A stretch of DNA of 9,353 bases, from NCBI GenBank assembly GCA_030432175.1, contig JAUIHU010000140.1:1-9353 (forward strand), read 5' to 3'. Source of the DNA: Verrucomicrobiia bacterium (GTDB lineage: Bacteria; Verrucomicrobiota; Verrucomicrobiia; Limisphaerales; JAUIHU01). Positions within the stretch are counted from its first letter, which is position 1, and every line of letters begins with the position of its first letter. Position numbers and translations under genes: made by a program. Positions 1-5,712 of the stretch are shown piece by piece. A model generated the notes under the pieces. The model saw only the letters and a program-made list of their open reading frames with translations. It was not told the DNA's origin and made no database searches.

Positions 1-91
1 GTTGTCTCCTAGCCCTCTGGGCGGCCCGTGCGTAGCGAAGGGCGCTAGCCCTGGATGGTTCGAACGCAACGAACGGATATACACATGTTTT
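1..91. other. Non-coding stretch with short inverted repeats
   Basis: No convincing gene is visible here. The stretch holds two short inverted repeats. CTAGCCCT (9-16) can pair with AGGGCGCTAG (39-48) if a CG bulge is allowed. GTTCG (58-62) pairs exactly with CGAAC (70-74) across a 7-base loop. It is more GC-rich than the tandem array that follows, and GGGC/GCCC recurs several times. It could be a dispersed palindromic repeat or the tail of an element lying outside the window. Nothing in the window identifies it, because no second copy is present. Confidence 0.3.
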
Positions 92-230
92 GGATGTCCA
101 AATGATTTTGGATGTCCAAATGATTTTGGGTGTCCGAATGATTTTTGGGTGTCCAAATGGTTTTGGATGTCCAAATGGTTTTTGGATGTCCAAATGGTTT
201 TTGGATGTCCGAATGATTTTTGGGTGTCCC
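92..230. repeat. 18/19-bp tandem repeat array, about 7.5 units, each with an internal dyad
   Basis: Seven consecutive units start at 92, 110, 128, 147, 165, 184 and 203, followed by a 9-base partial unit (222-230). The consensus is GGRTGTCCRAATGRTTTT, with four or five T at the end (lengths 18, 18, 19, 18, 19, 19, 19). Every substitution between units is an A/G change at unit positions 3, 9 or 14. Most units with the preceding Ts form the dyad TTTGGA-TG-TCCAAA, which could also fold as a 5-bp hairpin with a 4-base loop. A 24-base segment is identical at 131-154 and 206-229, suggesting that several units were once duplicated together. The units abut, so there are no spacers and this is not CRISPR. 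Mixed unit lengths break any reading frame, so coding is unlikely. The array begins 61 bases beyond the stop codon of the lamin-tail gene. Its function is unknown: a protein-binding array, a 3'-end RNA structure or a neutral minisatellite are all possible. Confidence 0.93.
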
Positions 231-290
231 TCGCATCGGAATTTCAGGAAATGTTCAAATTGAAGGATGAAGGATGAAGGGGATGAGAGA

Positions 291-2285
291 TTATTGGTTT
301 GTTGCGGAATCAATTTCCCTGATTCTCAGGAATAAAGGAGCGGATGTTGATGTCCATGGAATTTCAATCTCAGCGCCATCCCAGGGAAGAGGTCCGTGGA
401 ACTCTGGTTGGGTGGCGTTGATTTCAAGCGCTGTTGACCATGAGCTGCCCGAATTGAATCCAGTTGTAGATTCCAGAATGTAGCTCCGGTCAGATCTTCT
501 GAGGAATTCGCCATTCAGTGTATTGGCGCTAAAGCTGACGGATGGAGTGAATTGTAAAACACTGGCTGAGTCGGTTGGATCTGATCCAGCCAGGTATTCT
601 TCCAATGAACTGGCTCGATCCTGGTCTGTGTCCAAGGTGGCGTCCAGAGAGGAGGCTGGATTCAGTCCATACCAGATTTCCCAGGAATCAGGAACACCGT
701 CGCTGTCGGTATCGACGTCAAACGTTGGGAATCCGGCTGACCACTGTGTGTGAGATCCGGGAGATGCAAATGTTCCGGTGCGATGGAGAGATCCACCCAA
801 TCCATCCGGTTGAGTAGGCCAGGGAGCAAACGGTTGATATTCGATGGTTTCCAGAATGATCTGTGGAACAAAGCCGATTTGATCCCCTGTAGTTTGTGGA
901 GGGTCTGGCTTTACGAGTTCCAGGATTTCTCCAGCATTATTCAATGCTCCTTCGAAAGGTCCAAACACTCGGATGTTTTCAGAAATGTCGTAACGCGCTC
1001 GAAATGCCTCGGGAGTCTCGGAAGCAACGACAACCGTTTCTTTGGATTGCATGACCACTTCCTGTGGAAAAACAAATTGAACAGCATTTTGCAGAGACCA
1101 GGTATTGGTGCGCGCTCCGGCTTCATACAGCGCTACCGGAAACTCAGCTTCGTTGAATAGCGTTACGTATTCAGCGCCGGATTCGACCGGATTGTAATGG
1201 ATTTCCTTTATATAAACCGGACCAACCAAAGGGGCGGTGTTCGGAGCGCCAGCGCCTGTGCGGAATACGCTGAGCGCGGCCGGATCATCCCCAGCGCGGA
1301 CATCGGTACCAAAGCTGAGGTCCTTTAATCTGGACCAAGTCCCCACGCCATCTGGAAATCGTCCGTAAGAAACGCCATTCTGGGTAGCTCCGAACTCAAC
1401 ATCATCCACAAACTGAAGCGGCTCACCGGAGCTGTCTGTCGCCACCAGCAGTAGGCGATCTCCGAAAGCTGAACTCAGCGCGAACGGGATACTTGGGTTG
1501 GTGAAATTGAAAGCGAGTTCATAAAAAACTTGGAAACCGTTGGGTTGCAGAGTCGTGCCCACCGGAATCTGGAATCGGTTCAACTCGTTAATGGAATCCG
1601 TCAGATACCAACCATCTAATGGAATAGGCGAATCACTGAGATTGATCAGTTCGATGGCGTCTTCTAATGGCAGGTCGGTATGCGTGAGGAGTTCATTCAA
1701 CGCAACCGGAATCCGTCGTTCCAATCCTGATTCCCCGGGAGAACCGTGCACCAGATAACTGGCTCGCCAATGGGTAGAACTGTCGGTCGATCGAGGTCCG
1801 TCATGGATCCATTCCAACGAACTGCCTGCTCCATCAGCGCGATTGGGCCACGGAGTCAGGTCCTGATAGAAAACTGATTGAATCAAATCCCCATTGGCAG
1901 CCAGGAACTGTACTGTTTCCTCCGCATTATTCAGACGGTTTAGAAACGCTCCAGGGGCCAGGGAATCAGCGATATTTGGAAACCGAGGTGTGTAAAAATT
2001 CAGAAATTGCGTCCGGTCTGAGCAGACCACCGTGCGTTCATCTGGCTGCAACGTGACCGATCCAAACGTGTATTCGATCGCGTCTGAAATCTGCGCGCCC
2101 TGCATATTGACCGGCACGGTTCCTGTGTTCCAGAGTTCAATAAACTCCAGGTCTTCGGTTGTGACTGGATGGTAGTGAATCTCGGAAATCACTACATCCT
2201 CCATTCCTGCCATCAAATTGGAGCCGATGGATACAAAAAGTAAGGCGGCGCAAACAGCCGCTTTCGGGAAAAGCATCAATCTCAT
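291..2285 (-). CDS. Secreted multi-lamin-tail-domain protein with calcium-binding motif
   Basis: This 664-residue protein is probably exported. Residues 1-26 look like a Sec signal peptide: a Lys near the start, a hydrophobic core (AAVCAALLFVSIG) and a likely cut after LMA. Three lamin-tail-like beta domains (LTD family) follow at about 29-175, 192-320 and 355-517. Domains 1 and 3 are the clearest, opening with ISEIHYHP and IKEIHYNP; domain 2 (LNELL...AIELINLSD) is more diverged. Domains 1 and 3 also share the ending PWPxxxDGxGxSL...W. Residues 523-533 (DVDTDSDGVPD) and 551-556 (LDTDQD) resemble thrombospondin type 3 or dockerin-like calcium loops. The last ~85 residues look like a small beta module. 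There is no CotH kinase domain, nuclease domain or C-terminal anchor that I can recognise, so surface, adhesive or matrix roles are inference only. The ATG at 2285 lacks a clear Shine-Dalgarno sequence; a second ATG three codons in is an alternative. The gene follows hemC by 63 bases in the same direction, with no evident functional link. Confidence 0.85.
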   Translation of the reverse strand: MRLMLFPKAAVCAALLFVSIGSNLMAGMEDVVISEIHYHPVTTEDLEFIELWNTGTVPVNMQGAQISDAIEYTFGSVTLQPDERTVVCSDRTQFLNFYTPRFPNIADSLAPGAFLNRLNNAEETVQFLAANGDLIQSVFYQDLTPWPNRADGAGSSLEWIHDGPRSTDSSTHWRASYLVHGSPGESGLERRIPVALNELLTHTDLPLEDAIELINLSDSPIPLDGWYLTDSINELNRFQIPVGTTLQPNGFQVFYELAFNFTNPSIPFALSSAFGDRLLLVATDSSGEPLQFVDDVEFGATQNGVSYGRFPDGVGTWSRLKDLSFGTDVRAGDDPAALSVFRTGAGAPNTAPLVGPVYIKEIHYNPVESGAEYVTLFNEAEFPVALYEAGARTNTWSLQNAVQFVFPQEVVMQSKETVVVASETPEAFRARYDISENIRVFGPFEGALNNAGEILELVKPDPPQTTGDQIGFVPQIILETIEYQPFAPWPTQPDGLGGSLHRTGTFASPGSHTQWSAGFPTFDVDTDSDGVPDSWEIWYGLNPASSLDATLDTDQDRASSLEEYLAGSDPTDSASVLQFTPSVSFSANTLNGEFLRRSDRSYILESTTGFNSGSSWSTALEINATQPEFHGPLPWDGAEIEIPWTSTSAPLFLRIREIDSATNQ

Positions 2286-2325
2286 TTGAGATAAAAATTT
2301 CGGGTTTCTAAGTCTAAGGGATTAC

Positions 2326-2338
2326 GCAGGAATCCTGC
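2326..2338 (-). other. Small hairpin between hemC and the lamin-tail gene
   Basis: GCAGG-AAT-CCTGC is a perfect 5-bp inverted repeat with a 3-base loop, 10 bases beyond the hemC stop codon. In the transcribed (minus) direction it is followed by GTAATCCC, not by a run of T. It is therefore a poor intrinsic terminator and may be a 3'-end structure or chance. Read-through into the lamin-tail gene remains possible. Confidence 0.3.
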
Positions 2339-2348
2339 CAGATACAAA

Positions 2349-3404
2349 TTATTCCAGCCCTGCCTTCAGTTCATCAGCCAGGCGGCGGCCGAGAACCTCA
2401 GCTTCCTGACGTGGCGCGTCCAGTTGACCGGATCTCGTTTCCCCGTGCATGAATGAAATGGCTGTCAGGTGTATCTGATGTCCGCGAATATCCGCATGTG
2501 CCGCCACCGGGCTTTGGCATCCACCTCCCATTTGATTCAGGAACGAGCGCTCTGTGATCGCCATTTTCCATGAGTTGGAATGATTCAACGCCGCGCACAA
2601 TTCTTCCGCAAGCGCATCGTTTTCGCGAATTTCGAGTCCGATAATTCCCTGCCCTGGACAAGCAATCATCTCGTCCGCTTCCAGTCGTGTCGCCATCAAT
2701 CCCGGAAACTCCTTGTCGCGTCCGCCGAGTTTGCCGTCCGGCTGAATACGAAATCCGAGCCGAACCAATCCAGCAGCAGCCAGAATGGTGGCGTCCAATT
2801 CGGTTTGAGAAATCAATTTGTTCAGCCGAGTGCCGACATTGCCACGAATGGGAACAATTCTGAAATCAGGTCGAAAATGTTTTAACTGCGCTTCACGACG
2901 CGCGCTGCTGGTGGCAACCACCGCTTCCTCAGGCAAATCCTTCAAACTGGTTCCAGCAGTAAAACCTCTGAGATAAGGCAATTCCGAACGACCTGGGGAC
3001 CACTCCCGTGGTGGAGGAGGTTCTACCATGCGACGTACTCTGGCAACGGATTCATCTCGGAATACGAGCACATCGCTTGGATCTTCCCGTTTCAGGACTG
3101 CTCCCAATTTCAAACCCTCAGGAAGCTCCGTAGGTAAATCTTTCAAGCTATGGACCGCCAGCGTGGCATCTTCGTCCAGCAGGGCTGTTTCCAGTTCTTT
3201 AGTGAACAATCCTTTTGGCAACTTGGGGTCTGGATTAGATAACGAAGCCGTCTGAAGCTGATCTCCAGTTGTCTTCATGATTTTCAGCTCAAAGCGCTTT
3301 TTCGGGAAAAGTTTTTTGAGCATAGCCAGGGTGGTGTTGGCTTGCTTCAGGGCGAGTTCACTGCCTCGCGTGGCGATGTAGGTGGTTGGAGAACTGGACG
3401 CCAT
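2349..3404 (-). CDS. hemC: Hydroxymethylbilane synthase (porphobilinogen deaminase)
   Basis: This cytoplasmic enzyme joins four porphobilinogen molecules into hydroxymethylbilane, a shared step of tetrapyrrole synthesis. Diagnostic features are the N-terminal ATRGSELALKQA (11-22), the active-site stretch AVHSLKDLP (83-91) whose Asp89 matches the catalytic Asp of the family, TSSARREAQL (165-174), RGNVGTRL (187-194), CPGQG (249-253) and GGGCQSPV (293-300) whose Cys296 carries the dipyrromethane cofactor. At 351 residues it exceeds the usual ~310. The excess is explained by a proline- and arginine-rich insertion at about 118-149 and a shorter Gly/Lys-rich one at about 221-234. All catalytic motifs are intact, so it should be active. 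It lies 112 bases after hemA on the same strand, so the two may be cotranscribed, although a candidate promoter sits in that gap. No clear Shine-Dalgarno sequence precedes the ATG; the Met lies 10 residues before ATRGSEL, as expected for the family. Confidence 0.97.
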   Translation of the reverse strand: MASSSPTTYIATRGSELALKQANTTLAMLKKLFPKKRFELKIMKTTGDQLQTASLSNPDPKLPKGLFTKELETALLDEDATLAVHSLKDLPTELPEGLKLGAVLKREDPSDVLVFRDESVARVRRMVEPPPPREWSPGRSELPYLRGFTAGTSLKDLPEEAVVATSSARREAQLKHFRPDFRIVPIRGNVGTRLNKLISQTELDATILAAAGLVRLGFRIQPDGKLGGRDKEFPGLMATRLEADEMIACPGQGIIGLEIRENDALAEELCAALNHSNSWKMAITERSFLNQMGGGCQSPVAAHADIRGHQIHLTAISFMHGETRSGQLDAPRQEAEVLGRRLADELKAGLE

Positions 3405-3444
3405 TTAGTTTTATGAATCGATGAGTCTATCAAATAAGGTTAGC

Positions 3445-3470
3445 AGTGACGTCGGCCATGATGCGTCACT
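3445..3470. promoter_or_regulatory. Perfect 7-bp inverted repeat between hemA and hemC
   Basis: AGTGACG (3445-3451) and CGTCACT (3464-3470) are exact reverse complements separated by 12 bases. In the minus direction no T-run follows (GCTAACCTTATTTG), which argues against a standard intrinsic terminator for hemA. The repeat lies 41 bases upstream of the hemC start, just downstream of a candidate -10 element (3480-3475). That position would suit an operator covering the transcription start, or a hairpin at the 5' end of a hemC message. Its role is inferred from position only. Confidence 0.45.
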
Positions 3471-3474
3471 CAAA

Positions 3475-3503
3475 ATTCTAATCAGGATAGCAAGTTACAA
3501 CAA
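3475..3503 (-). promoter_or_regulatory. Possible sigma70-like promoter for hemC
   Basis: Read on the minus strand, TTGTTG (3503-3498) is separated by 17 bases from TAGAAT (3480-3475). The -10 matches the TATAAT consensus at five of six positions and the -35 matches TTGACA at three of six. It lies wholly in the hemA-hemC gap, 71 bases or more upstream of the hemC ATG. Such matches occur by chance in AT-rich gaps, so it is a candidate only. Confidence 0.27.
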
Positions 3504-3516
3504 AAAACGAATTCCA

Positions 3517-4632
3517 TCAGGATTCCTCTGCGGACAATCTGAACCCTGACCCATTCCTCGAACTCGAACGATGGTGAGCCACATTTGACGCGGCTCCCCG
3601 TGCTTTTTGAATCCCGGAAGGTTGCAAGCTGTCGAGTAACTCCTCAACCTTTCCTGCAATGATGCTCTCGCAACGACTCAATTCAGCCTTTCGCTGTTGC
3701 AGGTAGTCATTCGCAATCGCCTGTAAATCGTCCACGTTATAAAGATAAACATCCTCCAGGAAATTCACTTCTGGTTCAATATCCCTGGGCACTGCAATAT
3801 CAATCAATAACAGTGACCGTCCCTGGCGACGTTTCAAGATGGGCTCTATCTGCTTTCGGGTCAGCACATAATGCGGAGCCGCCGTGGAACTGATCACGAT
3901 ATCCACTCGTTGAAACTCTTCTTCCCAGGAATCGAACCGAACAGCTTCCCCACCCAATTCTTGAGCGAGTTGTTCAGCGCGATCGAAGGATCGGTTGGAA
4001 ACCAGAATACCGCGAGCGCCTCTGGACAAAAGTGAGCGAGCGGTTTTTTCGCCCGTATCCCCCGCGCCGATAATCATGACATCCCGATCCTTGAGAGTCG
4101 TGAAAATCTTTTCCGCCAGTTCCACAGCGACCGACCCGACGGACACGGAGCCTCGTTGAATCTGAGTTTCGGTGCGGATCTGCTTGGCGACGTTGAATGC
4201 TTTCTGGAAGGTTTTATTCAGGCGTCGACCGGTGTGCTTACTTTTGAAGGCGGTTTGATAAGCCTGTTTGATCTGGCCCAGGATCTCTGTTTCACCCAGC
4301 ACCATGGAATCCAATCCACTGGCCACCTGAAACAAGTGAGTCAGGCTCGCCGGTTCAGGCAATTGGTAAATCTCATCTTTGATCGGGCCATCAAACTGTT
4401 TTTCTTCGCGGAGAAACTGGATCAGCGCCTGGAATGCTTCCTCTGGAGCCAGTTCAGTTTCTGCATAAATCTCCACACGGTTACAAGTTGAGAGAATCAC
4501 AACCTCAGAGGCGATACCTGATGAGCGGATCGCGGACATAGCGCCGGGCAGGCGCGATTCAGGGAATGCGAACCTTTCCCGCAGCTCTACAGGTGATGAG
4601 CGATGATTCAATCCGATGACAACAACAGCCAT
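3517..4632 (-). CDS. hemA: Glutamyl-tRNA reductase, short C-terminus
   Basis: This NADPH-dependent enzyme reduces glutamyl-tRNA(Glu) to glutamate-1-semialdehyde, the first committed step of the C5 route to heme. The N-terminal catalytic domain shows GLNHRSSPVELRE (7-19), STCNRVEIY (48-56) with nucleophile Cys50, His99, and SGLDSMVLGETEILGQIK (105-122). The NADPH-binding fold has the loop GAGDTG (189-194), followed by SNRSFDRA (212-219) and IDIAVPRDIEP (277-287). The start at 4632 places Cys50 at the usual family position. No good Shine-Dalgarno sequence precedes it. At 371 residues it is shorter than the common ~420. The helical spine begins normally (about 297-336), but the remaining dimerisation domain is replaced by a Ser/Arg/Asn-rich tail (about 339-371). 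The other two reading frames show no continuation, so this looks like a real end rather than a frameshift. It lies 61 bases after the ccsA/hemX-like gene, as in clusters where heme-synthesis genes sit beside a HemX-type protein. Confidence 0.96.
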   Translation of the reverse strand: MAVVVIGLNHRSSPVELRERFAFPESRLPGAMSAIRSSGIASEVVILSTCNRVEIYAETELAPEEAFQALIQFLREEKQFDGPIKDEIYQLPEPASLTHLFQVASGLDSMVLGETEILGQIKQAYQTAFKSKHTGRRLNKTFQKAFNVAKQIRTETQIQRGSVSVGSVAVELAEKIFTTLKDRDVMIIGAGDTGEKTARSLLSRGARGILVSNRSFDRAEQLAQELGGEAVRFDSWEEEFQRVDIVISSTAAPHYVLTRKQIEPILKRRQGRSLLLIDIAVPRDIEPEVNFLEDVYLYNVDDLQAIANDYLQQRKAELSRCESIIAGKVEELLDSLQPSGIQKARGAASNVAHHRSSSRNGSGFRLSAEES

Positions 4633-4645
4633 AACTAAATAGTAT

Positions 4646-4678
4646 CGCCGTGAACCAGTTGGTAGCCAGTGTCCGGCG
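4646..4678 (-). other. Inverted repeat just upstream of hemA
   Basis: CGCCG (4646-4650) pairs with CGGCG (4674-4678) across 23 bases that contain a further short dyad, ACCAGTTGGT. It fills much of the 61-base gap between the upstream membrane-protein gene and hemA, and ends 13 bases before the hemA ATG. It could fold in the message near the translation start. The short stem makes chance a real possibility. Confidence 0.25.
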
Positions 4679-4693
4679 ACGGGTCGGATATCT

Positions 4694-5512
4694 TTACCGA
4701 TGATGGATGGAAGATAAAAGGTTGAATCCCCAGAAGGTCAATAAAACAAAGAGAAAACTCCCGACAGCGCCCCAGGAAAATTTCCGGCCATGCAGTTTCC
4801 ATTGCGAGCGCATAATGATCAGTCCAAGGTAAATTGCCCAGACCAGCCAGGTCCAAATGACCTTAGGATCGGAGGTGAAATAGACTCCATAATCGTTTTT
4901 TAGCCAGAAGATACCGCTCAGTAAGCCCAGTGAAAGTAAGGTGAATCCGGAGTAGATCATGCGAACAGAGACCAGCTCCAGACGTTCGATCGATGGCAGT
5001 CGAGCCAAAGCAGCGCGGAGTTTGTGGAATTTTAAATCATGTTCCTGAGTGAGGAACATTAACGCAGAGACTGAAGCCAGTCCGAAAGCGCCGTAGGAGA
5101 GCAGGATCAATGTGGCATGCAGGCTGACCCAACCCTGAGTCAGTTCTGGCGTAGTATCCAGTTTGGGCATCAGTGCGAAAATGCCCATGGCCAGAATAAA
5201 AGGTGAGGCGAATGCTCCGAGGTGGCGAAAACGCGCAGCCGCTCCAAAGATCAGATAAGCTGCGACCATGGTCCACATCACAAACACCGTCATTTCATAG
5301 ATATTATTGATGGGGCAACGTCCGGCTTCCCAACCCCTCCAGGCCATGGCGGTGGTGTGAGGAATAAAAGCAGCCAGGACCAACCAGTAATTCAGTCGAT
5401 TATCCTGACGGTAACCCTGTCTGTGCAAAAAAATGGAATACAATGCGCTGAGCCCATAAAAAATAACAGCCAGCCCAAAAATCCATTTTTCAGATATCCA
5501 GTCCAATCCCAT
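4694..5512 (-). CDS. CcsA/HemX-type cytochrome c assembly membrane protein
   Basis: This 272-residue protein is almost entirely membrane-spanning, with about eight hydrophobic segments (near 10-30, 40-58, 72-92, 101-117, 130-153, 185-205, 217-235 and 247-268). It belongs to the cytochrome c assembly/CcsA-HemX family. Evidence includes RCPINNIYEMTVFVMW (65-80), matching the conserved PxxNxYE region, and YGVYFTSDPKVIWTWLVW (208-225), a weakened form of the tryptophan-rich heme-handling motif that keeps the DPK core. His52, His132 and the C-terminal His270/His271 are candidate heme ligands. In CcsA the family role is heme delivery to apocytochrome c; in Bacillus HemX, encoded beside hemA, it affects HemA abundance. 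The position directly before hemA and the degenerate WWD motif lean towards HemX, but sequence alone does not decide. A stop codon lies a few codons upstream in frame, so the ATG at 5512 is the first usable start; it has no clear Shine-Dalgarno sequence. The gene is divergent from the sensor kinase. Confidence 0.88.
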   Translation of the reverse strand: MGLDWISEKWIFGLAVIFYGLSALYSIFLHRQGYRQDNRLNYWLVLAAFIPHTTAMAWRGWEAGRCPINNIYEMTVFVMWTMVAAYLIFGAAARFRHLGAFASPFILAMGIFALMPKLDTTPELTQGWVSLHATLILLSYGAFGLASVSALMFLTQEHDLKFHKLRAALARLPSIERLELVSVRMIYSGFTLLSLGLLSGIFWLKNDYGVYFTSDPKVIWTWLVWAIYLGLIIMRSQWKLHGRKFSWGAVGSFLFVLLTFWGFNLLSSIHHR

Positions 5513-5553
5513 CCCAATATACTGATGAAACTACTGGCAACTCGCAAGAAAGA

Positions 5554-5582
5554 TTGGATCAATAAAAATATTTTGGTATAGA
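5554..5582 (+). promoter_or_regulatory. Possible sigma70-like promoter upstream of the hybrid kinase
   Basis: TTGGAT (5554-5559) and TATAGA (5577-5582) are separated by exactly 17 bases in an AT-rich part of the divergent gap. They match consensus at three of six and four of six positions. A start about seven bases downstream would give a leader of roughly 120 bases before the kinase ATG at 5713. The match is moderate and unsupported by other evidence. Confidence 0.27.
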
Positions 5583-5598
5583 AAACACAAAAGTAAAA

Positions 5599-5618
5599 GC
5601 GCCACTCAAGTTCGGCGC
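5599..5618. repeat. Inverted repeat in the divergent intergenic region
   Basis: GCGCC (5599-5603) and GGCGC (5614-5618) are exact reverse complements around a 10-base centre. The GC-rich arms stand out in an AT-rich 200-base gap between the divergent ccsA/hemX-like and kinase genes. The repeat lies just downstream of the candidate kinase promoter, so it could be an operator or a leader hairpin. No regulator is known to bind it. Confidence 0.35.
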
Positions 5619-5692
5619 AAATACAATGTAACGGATCCTGGTTATTGATTATTAAGGAAAGGGAAATCTTGATACCCGGATTTCTCATCATC

Positions 5693-5702
5693 GCCTGCAG
5701 GC
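5693..5702. repeat. 10-bp perfect palindrome before the kinase start
   Basis: GCCTGCAGGC is a perfect palindrome ending 10 bases before the kinase ATG. It includes the only AGG (5699-5701) near that start, a weak candidate ribosome-binding site that would be hidden if the palindrome paired in RNA or bound protein. A 10-bp palindrome without a loop is a poor hairpin, so a protein site or chance is more likely. Confidence 0.3.
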
Positions 5703-5712
5703 AATTGTCTGA

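Noticed and set aside
52..70. tRNA T-arm-like GGTTCGAAC
   Set aside because: The flanking bases do not form a proper five-pair T stem, and no anticodon or acceptor arms can be found around it.
92..230. CRISPR-like appearance of the short repeats
   Set aside because: Units abut directly with no unique spacers, are too short for typical CRISPR repeats, and no cas genes are nearby.
2..277. Possible small proteins read through the tandem array (both strands)
   Set aside because: They consist mostly of the repeat translated in shifting frames because 18- and 19-base units are mixed. The plus-strand frame starts at a TTG at the very edge of the window. Nothing suggests a folded protein.
750..1160. 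136-codon open frame opposite the lamin-tail gene
   Set aside because: It is antisense to a clearly coding region with well-conserved domain motifs; its own translation shows no recognisable domain or start signal.
291..2285. CotH-type kinase or C-terminal sorting signal in the lamin-tail protein
   Set aside because: No kinase motifs and no C-terminal hydrophobic or sorting sequence could be found; the protein ends in a soluble beta-like module.
3480..3640. Frameshift explaining the short HemA C-terminus
   Set aside because: Translating the other two frames after the LLDSLQ point gave no helical dimerisation-domain sequence, and the gap to hemC is too short to hold the missing residues.
4156..4491. 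111-codon open frame opposite hemA
   Set aside because: It lies wholly inside the catalytic and NADPH-binding coding region of hemA on the other strand and is best explained as a shadow frame.
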